Shown: positions 56,545-64,000 of the stretch, one piece after another
Layout: the number at the start of each line of letters is the position of its first letter
Position numbering within the stretch: position 1 is the stretch's first letter
Source: Actinomycetales bacterium
GTDB lineage: Bacteria; Actinomycetota; Actinomycetes; Actinomycetales; Cellulomonadaceae
Length of the DNA: 64,000 nt
NCBI GenBank assembly: GCA_020444245.1
Contig: JAHLLI010000003.1
Span: 222,170 to 286,169, forward strand
Direction of reading: 5' to 3'
Made by a program: the position numbers and the translations under genes
The notes under the pieces: model-generated
The model's database searches: none
Seen by the model: only the letters and a program-made list of their open reading frames with translations
Told to the model about the DNA's origin: nothing

Positions 56545-58659
56545 TCAGTCTCCGAGCAGCTTGTCGAGGGCCTTGCGGAGGTCCGGCACCAGTGCCAACG
56601 AGTAGTCGGCCGACAGGTGGCTGTAGTCACGGTAGACGATCACGTCACCCACGACCGGGTAGCACCACGTCGTGTCGCAGAACCGGTCGGTGAGGTCGAC
56701 CAGCTGCACGCCCGGCGTGTCGAGCTGGTGCACTGCCGCCGCCAGCGCACTGCCCGGCAGCGCCTCGGCGCGGGGCACCGCACAGGCCATCCAGTCGTCC
56801 GGGTGCAACGTCAGGCAGGTCGGGACGTTGGCCCCCTGCGTCCGCGGGACGTCGGAGATCACGAGGACCTTCTTCCCGGCCTTCTCGAGCTCACCGAGGG
56901 CCTCGGCGAAGCCGTCGACGCGAGGGTCGGCGAGCTTGTGGTCGGGTGCCGACTCCCAGTCGTAGGCCGTCGTGTCGGCGGCGGTCACGACGACGTCGAT
57001 GCTCGGGTCCGACGCCAGGGTGGACAGCAGCTTCCGGTCGGTCCGCAGGCAGGCGTCACGGTTGTCCGACGTCTGCTCGTTGTCGAGCACCCGCACGGCG
57101 GTGGTCAGCGGGCAGGACGCTCGCGTGTACGTGTGCACCGTGAAGCCGTCCTGCTTGCCCAGCTCGTCGAACGCGGAGAACCACTGCGTGGCGTGCGAGT
57201 CGCCCACGAGCGCCACCTGCCGCGCACCGGGATCGGTGGAGCCCAGCGAGCAGGTGGTCAGCCCCTCGCTGAGCGGGCCCGCCTGGCAGCCGCGATAGAG
57301 CGGCTGGGTGTTCTGGAGCACCACCGCGCTGGGCGGCGGCACCAGCGGCCCGACCCCCGTGACCGGGTCGCAGCCGCGGCTCGGCTCGAGCGCCGCCGGG
57401 CCGAAGCAGCCGTGTTCCTCGGCCTGCTGTCGGGCGGCGGCGGCCACCGCGGCCGACTCGGCCGCGCGCCGCTCGACCTCGTGCTGGAGCCACATCGCGC
57501 CGCTCACCACCACGGCCATGCCGATCGCCGCGAACGCGAAGGCCCGCCACGGCGCGGCCGCGAGGAGCGGGCGGGTCCGGCCCGGGTCCTCGATCCAGTA
57601 CTTGCTCGCCGCGGCGAGCACCAGGGTCGCGAACCCGATCGCGAGCTTGTCCACCGTGGTGAGATGGTGCCCGGTCACGAACGGCAGCACCACGATCAGG
57701 GGCCAGTGCCACAGGTAGACCGAGTAGGAGACGTCACCGACGAAGGTGGCAGGCCGCCAGGAGAGCAGGCACCGTGGCGACCACCGCCCGTGCGCCGCGC
57801 CGCCCGCGATCACCGCCACCGTGCCCAGCACCGGGAGCAGCGCGATCCACCCGGGGAACAGGCTCGTCGGCGTGAAGCCCACCGACGCCACCGCGATGGC
57901 CCCCAGACCGGCCCAGGCCAGCGGACCGCGCCATCGCCCACCGAGCCCCGCCGGTGCCAGCGCGAGCAGCGCGCCGGCGGCGAACTCCCACGCCCGGGTC
58001 TGGGTGACGAGGTAGGCCTGGGCCTGATCCCGACCGGTCAGCACCACGGAGGCCGCCAGCGAGGCCACCGCCACCACGCCCAGCCCCAGCCGCAGCACCC
58101 GGGCGCGATCTGCGCGCTGCCCACGCCAGCGGTGCCACGCGAGCAGCAGCAGGATGAGGACCGGCCAGACCAGGTAGAACTGCTCCTCGACCGAGAGCGA
58201 CCAGTAGTGCTGGGCGAGCGTGGGCACGTTGTCCGCGGCCATGTAGTCCACGGCATCGGCCGCCAAGGCCCAGTTCTGCACGTACAGCGCGCTGGCCCCG
58301 ATCTGCCTGGCGGTCTGGGGCCACAACGTCGTGGGGACGACGAGGTAGACCGCTACCAGCGAGACCGCGAGCACGAGCAGGCTGGCGGGCAGCAGGCGCC
58401 GGATCCGGCGCGCCCAGAACCAGCGCAGCGCGACCGTGCCGGTCGCGACGACCTCGCGATACAGATGGGACGTGATGAGGAATCCCGAGATCACGAAGAA
58501 GACGTCGACGCCCACGTAGCCGCCGGACAGCCGGTTGGGCCACAGGTGGAACAGCACCACGACGCCGACGGCGACCGCGCGCAGGCCCTGGAGGTCCGGT
58601 CGGTGGTGGTCGGCCGTCCGAGCGACCGACCGTTCGAGCGACGGAGCCGCCGCCGTCAC
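56545..58659 (-). CDS. OafA/YrhL-type acyltransferase with C-terminal SGNH domain
   Basis: A 704-residue protein. The N-terminal acyltransferase-3 part has about ten membrane segments and DLQGLRAVAVGVVVLFHLWP, GGYVGVDVFFVISGFLIT, RRIRRLLPA and SVEEQFYLVWP, the family motifs (His and Arg of the acyl-transfer step). The C-terminal extracytoplasmic SGNH-like domain (about 410-704) has LVGDSHATQWF and DYSHLSADYS as Ser and His blocks. Such proteins O-acetylate peptidoglycan, teichoic or capsular sugars. GTG 58659 overlaps the epimerase stop by 4 bases. Confidence 0.88.
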   Translation of the reverse strand: MTAAAPSLERSVARTADHHRPDLQGLRAVAVGVVVLFHLWPNRLSGGYVGVDVFFVISGFLITSHLYREVVATGTVALRWFWARRIRRLLPASLLVLAVSLVAVYLVVPTTLWPQTARQIGASALYVQNWALAADAVDYMAADNVPTLAQHYWSLSVEEQFYLVWPVLILLLLAWHRWRGQRADRARVLRLGLGVVAVASLAASVVLTGRDQAQAYLVTQTRAWEFAAGALLALAPAGLGGRWRGPLAWAGLGAIAVASVGFTPTSLFPGWIALLPVLGTVAVIAGGAAHGRWSPRCLLSWRPATFVGDVSYSVYLWHWPLIVVLPFVTGHHLTTVDKLAIGFATLVLAAASKYWIEDPGRTRPLLAAAPWRAFAFAAIGMAVVVSGAMWLQHEVERRAAESAAVAAAARQQAEEHGCFGPAALEPSRGCDPVTGVGPLVPPPSAVVLQNTQPLYRGCQAGPLSEGLTTCSLGSTDPGARQVALVGDSHATQWFSAFDELGKQDGFTVHTYTRASCPLTTAVRVLDNEQTSDNRDACLRTDRKLLSTLASDPSIDVVVTAADTTAYDWESAPDHKLADPRVDGFAEALGELEKAGKKVLVISDVPRTQGANVPTCLTLHPDDWMACAVPRAEALPGSALAAAVHQLDTPGVQLVDLTDRFCDTTWCYPVVGDVIVYRDYSHLSADYSLALVPDLRKALDKLLGD

Positions 58660-59717
58660 TCGCCGACCACGCGCCGTGCCAGCGCTTCCACCGTCCTGGA
58701 CGCCGCGTCTCCCGACCCGTACGGGATCCCCCGGGCAGCGGTCGGCGCCGGGCGCACGGCGACCTCATCGAGCCCGCCGAGCCCCGGCAGCAGCGCGTTC
58801 CAGCCGTCGGCCAAGGTCTCGGGCCACTCCGTCTCCGTGCGCAAGGTGGTGCACGGACGACCGAGCAGGAAGGCCTCCTTCTGGAGCCCGCCGGAGTCCG
58901 TCACCACGCCCCTCGAGCCCACGACGGCTCCGACCATCGCCGGGTAGGGCAGGGGGTCCGCCACCACCACCGCGCCGGTGCCGAGCTCGATGCCGTGCTG
59001 CTCGCACCGGGCCCGCAGGCGCGGGTGCGCCAGCAGCAGCACCGGCACCGGGAGGGCTTCGAGCGCCGCGACCACGGCTCGCAGCCGGTCGGGGTCGTCG
59101 GTGTTCTCGGCCCGGTGGATCGTGGCCACCAGGTAGCCGCCCCGGTCCAGGCCTGCCGGCGGCGCGTCGCCTGCGACGGCGTCACGAACCTGGAGGCAGA
59201 CGTCGGTCATCACGTCGCCGACCAGCTCGGATCGCGCTGCGAGGCCCTCGTTCGCCAGGTGGTTCATCGCGACCTCGGTGGGTGCCAGGAGCAGGTCCGC
59301 CGCGTGGTCGGTCAGGACGCGGTTGTGCTCCTCGGGCATGAGCCGGTTGAACGAGCGCAGGCCCGCCTCGAGGTGCGCGACCGGCAGGTGCAGCTTCACC
59401 GCGGCGACCGCACCGGCGAGGGTGGAGTTGGTGTCGCCGTACACCAGCACCCAGTCGGGTGCGGCATCGGCGAGCACGGGCTCGATCGCCGCGAGCATCG
59501 CGCCGGTCTGCACGCCGTGGCTCCCGGAACCGACCGCCAGGTGCACGTCGGGAGCAGGGATCCGCAGGTCGGCGAAGAAGACGTCGGACATCGCCGCGTC
59601 GTAGTGCTGCCCGGTGTGCACGATCACGTGCTCGTGCCCGGCGCCGTCCAGCGCCTGTGCGACGGGCGCGAGCTTGACGAACTGCGGCCGCGCGCCGACC
59701 ACACTGACGACCTTCAC
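58656..59717 (-). CDS. Non-hydrolysing UDP-sugar 2-epimerase (WbpI/WlbD or WecB)
   Basis: A 353-residue epimerase: VGARPQFVKLAPV, HTGQHYDAAMSDVFF, YGDTNSTLAGAVAAVKL, HLEAGLRSFNRLMPEEHNR and TDSGGLQKEAFLLGRPC. The SFNRxMPEExNR form is characteristic of WbpI/WlbD relatives, whereas WecB more often has a different stretch before PEE, so UDP-GlcNAc3NAcA to UDP-ManNAc3NAcA is favoured. GTG 59717 has GGAGGGA upstream. It is divergent from the dehydrogenase gene and is coupled to the acyltransferase. Confidence 0.82.
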   Translation of the reverse strand: MKVVSVVGARPQFVKLAPVAQALDGAGHEHVIVHTGQHYDAAMSDVFFADLRIPAPDVHLAVGSGSHGVQTGAMLAAIEPVLADAAPDWVLVYGDTNSTLAGAVAAVKLHLPVAHLEAGLRSFNRLMPEEHNRVLTDHAADLLLAPTEVAMNHLANEGLAARSELVGDVMTDVCLQVRDAVAGDAPPAGLDRGGYLVATIHRAENTDDPDRLRAVVAALEALPVPVLLLAHPRLRARCEQHGIELGTGAVVVADPLPYPAMVGAVVGSRGVVTDSGGLQKEAFLLGRPCTTLRTETEWPETLADGWNALLPGLGGLDEVAVRPAPTAARGIPYGSGDAASRTVEALARRVVGE

Positions 59718-59810
59718 CTGTGCTCCCTCCATGCGGCCCGCGTGGACCTGCCGGCCCCGGAGCACCCGATAGTGTAGGCGCCGCTGTTCGCCGTCGAGAC
59801 GAGGGTCCAC

Positions 59811-61106
59811 GTGAAGATCGCAGTCATCGCCCTGGGCAAGATCGGGTTGCCACTCGCTGTGCAGTTCGCCGACCGAGGGCACGACGTGGTGGGCGTGGAC
59901 GTGAACCCGACGGTCGTGGACCTGGTCAACGCGGCGACGGAGCCCTTCCCGGGTGAGGCCCACCTGGCGGAGAAGCTCGCCGAGCTGGTGCCGGCCGGCC
60001 GCCTGCGGGCCACCACGGACTACTCCGAGGCGGTTCCCGGTGCCGACGCCGTGGTGGTGGTCGTGCCGCTGTTCGTGGACGACACGACGTGGCAGCCGGA
60101 CTTCGGGTGGATGGACGCCGCGACGAGGTCGATCGGTGAGCACTTGACCCCCGGCACGCTGGTCTCCTACGAGACGACCCTGCCGGTGGGCACCACCCGC
60201 ACCCGCTGGAAGCCGCTGCTCGAGGAGATCAGCGGTCTGGCGGAGGGCACCGACTTCCACGTCGTGTTCTCTCCCGAGCGCGTTCTCACCGGTCGCGTGC
60301 TCGCCGACCTGCGCAAGTACCCGAAGCTGGTCGGTGGCCTGTCCCCCGCGGGCGCCATGGCCGCCGAGGCCTTCTACCGCGAGGTGCTCGAGTTCGACGA
60401 GCGGCAGGACCTGAGCCGGCCCAACGGCGTCTGGGACCTCGGATCCGCCGAGGCCGCCGAGATGGCGAAGCTCGCCGAGACCACCTACCGCGACGTGAAC
60501 ATCGGCCTGGCCAACCAGTTCGGCCGCTTCGCGGAGAAGCACGGCATCGACGTCCATGCGGTGATCGAGGCGTCGAACTCCCAGCCGTACTCCCACATCC
60601 ACCGGCCCGGCATCGCGGTCGGCGGCCACTGCATCCCGGTGTACCCGCGGCTCTACCTGTTCAACGACCCGGACGCGACGATCGTGCGGGCGGCCCGCGA
60701 GGCGAACATGGCCATGCCCGCGCACGCGATCGACCTCGCGGCGGCCGCCGCCGGTGGCTCGCTCGCCGGGCTGCGCACCGTCATCCTCGGTGCGTCCTAC
60801 CGCGGCGGCGTCAAGGAGACGGCGTTCTCCGGGGTGTTCGCCGCTGTCGAGGCCGCCCGCGCGGCCGGTGCCGACGTGATGGTGCACGACCCGATGTACT
60901 CCGACGACGAGATCGAGGGCTTCGGCTGGGCGCCGTATCACCTGGGCGAAGCCGTGGACGTCGCGATCGTGCAGACCGACCACGCCGGCTACCGGACGCT
61001 GACCGCCGCCGAACTGCCCGGGGTCAGCGTCCTGGTCGACGGTCGTCGAGTCACAACCGAGGGTCAATGGCCCGGCGTGACCCGCGTGGTGCTCGGCGCG
61101 GGCTGA
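59811..61106 (+). CDS. UDP-sugar 6-dehydrogenase (WbpA/WecC type)
   Basis: A 431-residue nucleotide-sugar dehydrogenase. The NAD site is VIALGKIGLPLAVQFA, then VVVVVPLFVDD, SPERVLTGRVLADLRKYPKLVGG, catalytic Lys220 in AEMAKLAETTYRDVNIG and Cys274 in GGHCIPVYP (the usual Asp is Tyr). It oxidises C6 of UDP-GlcNAc or UDP-ManNAc with NAD+. Which one cannot be decided; the WbpA role fits the surrounding genes. GTG 59811; TAGTGT at 59770 may be its -10. Confidence 0.85.
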   Translation: MKIAVIALGKIGLPLAVQFADRGHDVVGVDVNPTVVDLVNAATEPFPGEAHLAEKLAELVPAGRLRATTDYSEAVPGADAVVVVVPLFVDDTTWQPDFGWMDAATRSIGEHLTPGTLVSYETTLPVGTTRTRWKPLLEEISGLAEGTDFHVVFSPERVLTGRVLADLRKYPKLVGGLSPAGAMAAEAFYREVLEFDERQDLSRPNGVWDLGSAEAAEMAKLAETTYRDVNIGLANQFGRFAEKHGIDVHAVIEASNSQPYSHIHRPGIAVGGHCIPVYPRLYLFNDPDATIVRAAREANMAMPAHAIDLAAAAAGGSLAGLRTVILGASYRGGVKETAFSGVFAAVEAARAAGADVMVHDPMYSDDEIEGFGWAPYHLGEAVDVAIVQTDHAGYRTLTAAELPGVSVLVDGRRVTTEGQWPGVTRVVLGAG

Positions 61107-61237
61107 CGGGTGCAGGGTCCGGGGACACCTCGATCTCGACCGTGTCCTGCGTGAGCCCGCAGTAGGCTCTACCCGATCCGACCGCGTCCGTGCCCGTTGG
61201 GGTACTTCGTCAAGACCCTGAGGGGAAGGTTGCGACG

Positions 61238-62422
61238 TTGGAGCGTCTCAAGGCGAGCACAGGCCGACCTCGAACGGTTGCCACTCGGATCGCGTCGTAC
61301 CTCCGTAGCACCGCGCCGTGGCAGGTATGGGCGTCGTTGTCCGCGACTTGGCTGGTGATGCTCGTCAGTACCATCCTGACGACCGCCCAGTACCTTGCCG
61401 ACAGCCACTACTACGTGGCGATGACGTACCACTGGCTCGGCATGTCCGAGGAGGAAGCTCAGGCACTGATCATCCGCCTCGACAAGCCCAGTGGCTTCGG
61501 TACGCCTTCGCTCGAGCACCTGTTCCACTGGGGCCTCGTGCAGCCACGCATCCTCTACTCGGCGCTGTCGGCTCCATTCGTCGCAGTCATGGGTCCGCGC
61601 GGCATGGCCGTAGTGCCAATACTCGCCATGGCGTTCCTCACGTTCTTCGGCTTCGCGTATCTCTCGCGCCGCTACGGCGTCGTCCCGGCGCTGGTGCCGA
61701 TCGGGCTCCTGACAATCAGCACCTACATGATGTCGTATGGCACGGCGATGCTGACCGAGGGGCTCGCTGCCGGACTCGGAATGGCTGTTCTCGGCACACT
61801 CCCCCTCCGGGAAGCGCGCTCGCGAAGGGTCGTGATCCTCAGCGGGGTGCTGACCGTCGCACTGGCCTTCACTCGCCAAGCATGGATGCTGCCCTTTGGA
61901 GGCATCGTGGTCGCGTGGTTCGGCGCGGCGATCGCCGGCCGCCGCTTGCGCAACCGGTGGCTGCCGTTCGTCATAGCGACCGGGGTCGCCGGCATCGGGT
62001 CGCAACTGCTTCAGAATCACCTGTTCCCGGGATACTCGATCCTGTCGTGGTTCAAGGGACATCACGGTGCCGACACCATGCTGGATGCGATCGGGATGGT
62101 GCCTCAGATCGCCATGGGCATCCTGCGGCACGACGCGACCAACTTCCTCGCCATCGACCGCGGACTATTCGTGCTGCTGTTCGCCGCACCAGTGGTTGGG
62201 GTCGTCATGTGGCGTAGCGTCGAAGCGCACCTTTACGTCGGCGTGATACTCGCGGGCGCAACCACCAACATCCTGAACGGCACTCCAACGAACTTCCTTT
62301 ACGAGATGCCTGGGCTGGCGTTCGTGCTCCTCGTCGTGGCCGCAGGCGCTGCGGGCCTATCGCGCGCCACCCATCGATGGCGCGAGCGTCAAGCCTCCGA
62401 CAGCCGCGTGGCCCTCGCATGA
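61238..62422 (+). CDS. Polytopic membrane protein, GT-C-like, tandem copy 1
   Basis: A 394-residue protein with about nine to ten hydrophobic segments. An external loop after the first has ADSHYYVAMTYHWLG, reminiscent of the metal-site Asp loop of GT-C glycosyltransferases; the C-terminus has LNGTPTNFLYEMPG. TTG 61238 has GGGGAAGG 8 bases upstream, better than GTG 61190. No close family is recalled, so function is inferred. It is paralogous to the following gene (shared VQPRI, YGTAMLTE, FTRQ-WMLP and NGTPT) and overlaps it by 4 bases (ATGA). It looks less GC-rich than most of the window. Confidence 0.65.
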   Translation: MERLKASTGRPRTVATRIASYLRSTAPWQVWASLSATWLVMLVSTILTTAQYLADSHYYVAMTYHWLGMSEEEAQALIIRLDKPSGFGTPSLEHLFHWGLVQPRILYSALSAPFVAVMGPRGMAVVPILAMAFLTFFGFAYLSRRYGVVPALVPIGLLTISTYMMSYGTAMLTEGLAAGLGMAVLGTLPLREARSRRVVILSGVLTVALAFTRQAWMLPFGGIVVAWFGAAIAGRRLRNRWLPFVIATGVAGIGSQLLQNHLFPGYSILSWFKGHHGADTMLDAIGMVPQIAMGILRHDATNFLAIDRGLFVLLFAAPVVGVVMWRSVEAHLYVGVILAGATTNILNGTPTNFLYEMPGLAFVLLVVAAGAAGLSRATHRWRERQASDSRVALA

Positions 62423-63684
62423 GCCCGGACGTCGTGGGCAGTTCGCCCCAGGAGAGAAGGGCCAGTTCGGGACCGGCGCGGCTCGCCGCACGCGCCTTCG
62501 CGGAATTCGCCCGAAGCGCACCCTGGCAGGTCTGGACCGCGTTGGTCGCCACTTGGACGGCGCTCACCGTCGCCACGGTGGTCGCACGTGTGCAATTCGC
62601 TCCCGACAGCCGATATTACGTTGCCATGACGTACCACTTCCTGGGGTACTCCCAGGAAGACTCCCGAGCCATGCTCGAACCGCTGACCAGCGCCAATGAC
62701 ATCCTGAATCCGCCGGTCAGCCAGCTCTTCGGGTGGGGTCTCGTTCAGCCGCGCATCGCCTATCCGCTGCTCTCGACGCCGTTCGTCGCAATCGGCGGAA
62801 CCAGAGGAATGGTCATCGTCCCCATCCTCTCGATGGCGATCCTGACGTTCGCATCGTTCGGGTATCTCGTGCGACGGTTCGGTGTCGTCGCCGCCCTCGT
62901 TCCCGTGGGGCTCATGACGCTGAGCTCTTACCTGATGTTCTACGGCACGGCAATGCTCACCGAGAGCCTGACCGCCGTGTTCATCCTCGGCGTTATGGCG
63001 ACTCTGCCGATCTGGCGCGAACGCTCCCGGGCGAGCGTCATCTGGTGCGGCGTCCTGATCGTGGCCGCTTCCTTCACACGGCAGTCGTGGATGCTACCCG
63101 TCGGCGCGATCGTCGCCGCATGGCTCGGCGCTACCGTCTCGGAGCGGTCGTGGCGCAACCGCTGGACCGCCTTCATGGTCGCGGGGACCGTCGCCGGGAT
63201 CGGGACACAGGTGTTCCAGTCGATCGTGTGGCCGTCGTTCTCCATACTCGAGCAGCTCAGGCGCACCACGGGTGCCACGACCTGGAGCGGGGCCATCATC
63301 GCGCTCAAGGACACGGCCGCTCACATCCTGTACATCGACACCTACCAGATGCTCCATCAGGACCGGGCATTGCTGACGCTGCTGCTCGCGGCCGCGGTTG
63401 CGGCCGTTGCGCTCTGGCGGAGGCCGGAAGCGCACCTCTACGCGGGCATGATCGCCGCAGGTTTCGCGACGAACGTCGTCAACGGGACGCCGACCCAGTT
63501 CCGATACGAGATGCCTGGCGTCTCGTTCGTCCTGTTGGTGTTGGCCGCCGGTACCGCTGCGGGTCTCGCCAAGGTTCGGGTCTGGGAGTCGCGCCAGGCG
63601 AAGGTCGTTGATTCGCCCACCTTGGCTTCGCGCGCCGGGCAGCCTGGCTCCCACGCTGAGCGGGAGTTCCCTCCACCACACTGA
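62419..63684 (+). CDS. Polytopic membrane protein, GT-C-like, tandem copy 2
   Basis: A 421-residue paralogue of the preceding gene with the same membrane layout. SAPWQVWTALVATWTALTVATVV precedes the loop APDSRYYVAMTYHFLGYS, and the conserved ends are LFGWGLVQPRIAY, FTRQSWMLPVGAIVAAW and NGTPTQFRYEMPGVSFVLL. The hydrophilic C-terminal tail of about 40 residues is unlike copy 1. ATG 62419 overlaps the copy 1 stop (ATGA). The pair may glycosylate or polymerise the surface polysaccharide made by the cluster, but that is inference. Confidence 0.65.
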   Translation: MSPDVVGSSPQERRASSGPARLAARAFAEFARSAPWQVWTALVATWTALTVATVVARVQFAPDSRYYVAMTYHFLGYSQEDSRAMLEPLTSANDILNPPVSQLFGWGLVQPRIAYPLLSTPFVAIGGTRGMVIVPILSMAILTFASFGYLVRRFGVVAALVPVGLMTLSSYLMFYGTAMLTESLTAVFILGVMATLPIWRERSRASVIWCGVLIVAASFTRQSWMLPVGAIVAAWLGATVSERSWRNRWTAFMVAGTVAGIGTQVFQSIVWPSFSILEQLRRTTGATTWSGAIIALKDTAAHILYIDTYQMLHQDRALLTLLLAAAVAAVALWRRPEAHLYAGMIAAGFATNVVNGTPTQFRYEMPGVSFVLLVLAAGTAAGLAKVRVWESRQAKVVDSPTLASRAGQPGSHAEREFPPPH

Positions 63685-64000
63685 CGCGCCGCGAGGTCGG
63701 CGACCGCACCTCGTCGACAACGGCCAGGTCATCGCCTCCCTGCTCAGACCGGCCGGCGGCCTACGGCGGAGAAGCTCGTCGCATCCCCGACTCGGTCCAC
63801 GAAGTTGTTGCGTCGGGCCACTGGGGCGAGGGGATCGGCGGGACTCCAACCGCCCTGCCTTACGCCACTCGCATGGAGTGAGGCTGGCCCCGCCCGCTCG
63901 AGCCTGACGAGGAGAAGTCCGACCACCGGCGTCACGTCCCTTCAACCTGAGTTGGGTCACCTTGGCGGATCGCGGACAGCTGCAGGGCTGTGACCTGGGG
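63685..64000. other. Window end without a supported gene
   Basis: About 316 bp with no reading frame having family signatures or a credible start. Short frames on both strands have ordinary shadow composition. It could be the promoter side of a gene lying beyond the window. Confidence 0.4.

Noticed and set aside
54760..58947. 1395-residue frame opposite the CAP and acyltransferase genes
   Set aside because: Antisense shadow with His/Arg/Val-rich noise; the minus-strand genes have signal peptides and catalytic motifs.
63805..63993. Possible small gene or tRNA-like sequence near the window end
   Set aside because: No cloverleaf could be drawn and the peptide has no known features.

Overview
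The window comes from a very GC-rich actinomycete chromosome. Most genes use GTG or ATG starts, and many neighbours overlap by 4 bases (GTGA or ATGA). The gene set (MtrA-MtrB-LpqB, SecA, WhiB, HPF, ComF, TIGR03089, DUF3499, Rv3235-like protein, an actinobacterial LexA box) places it in the Actinomycetota. A Cellulomonas-like member of the Micrococcales is my best guess, but that is inference. No rRNA, tRNA, CRISPR array, insertion sequence or prophage was recognised.

Layout. 1-5.2 kb: the 3' end of a HisN-like phosphatase, an orphan CpaB/CpaE-like pair with a DUF6912 gene, a BldC/excisionase-type regulator, and dinB behind an SOS box. 5.2-11 kb: a lipoprotein, a LysM protein with an Rv3235-like partner, then a tightly coupled lipid operon (CDP-alcohol phosphatidyltransferase, CdsA-like cytidylyltransferase, and an acyltransferase that appears fused to a DedA/YqaA-like membrane domain). 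11-21.3 kb: secA, a DMT permease, an oxidoreductase, a divergent TetR/DUF1304 pair around a perfect operator palindrome, DUF2804, an M19 dipeptidase, a YcaQ-type winged-helix protein and hpf. 21.4-26.3 kb: comF and the mtrA-mtrB-lpqB operon. 26.4-35.1 kb: the conserved MoxR/DUF58/DUF4129/DUF4350/SpoIIM/RDD block, interrupted by a PadR plus membrane-protein pair. 35.1-50.3 kb: an M15 peptidase, a CDF transporter, Trm112-like, phosphomannomutase, a zinc-ribbon protein, DUF3499, a metallopeptidase-like protein, a DUF222-HNH gene, DUF5719, a giant GT2 protein, whiB2, TIGR03089 and two tandem manA genes. 50.4-63.7 kb: a surface-polysaccharide region with a candidate complete UDP-ManNAc3NAcA pathway (acetyltransferase, aminotransferase and oxidoreductase on +; 2-epimerase on - and 6-dehydrogenase on + about 6 kb further on), GtrA/GtrB-type genes, a CAP plus FG-GAP secreted protein, an OafA-type acyltransferase and two tandem paralogous polytopic membrane proteins.

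How the genes fit together. Most of the window concerns the cell envelope: protein export (SecA), envelope stress signalling (MtrAB-LpqB), peptidoglycan binding or hydrolysis (LysM, M15), phospholipid synthesis, mannose activation (ManA, ManB) and polysaccharide assembly. Gene order in three stretches parallels blocks I recall from Mycobacterium tuberculosis (Rv3235-Rv3246, Rv3255-Rv3268, Rv3689-Rv3695). Departures from that conserved order (the tandem manA copy with altered metal ligands, the HNH gene, the PadR pair, and the sugar cluster, parts of which look less GC-rich) are the most interesting places.
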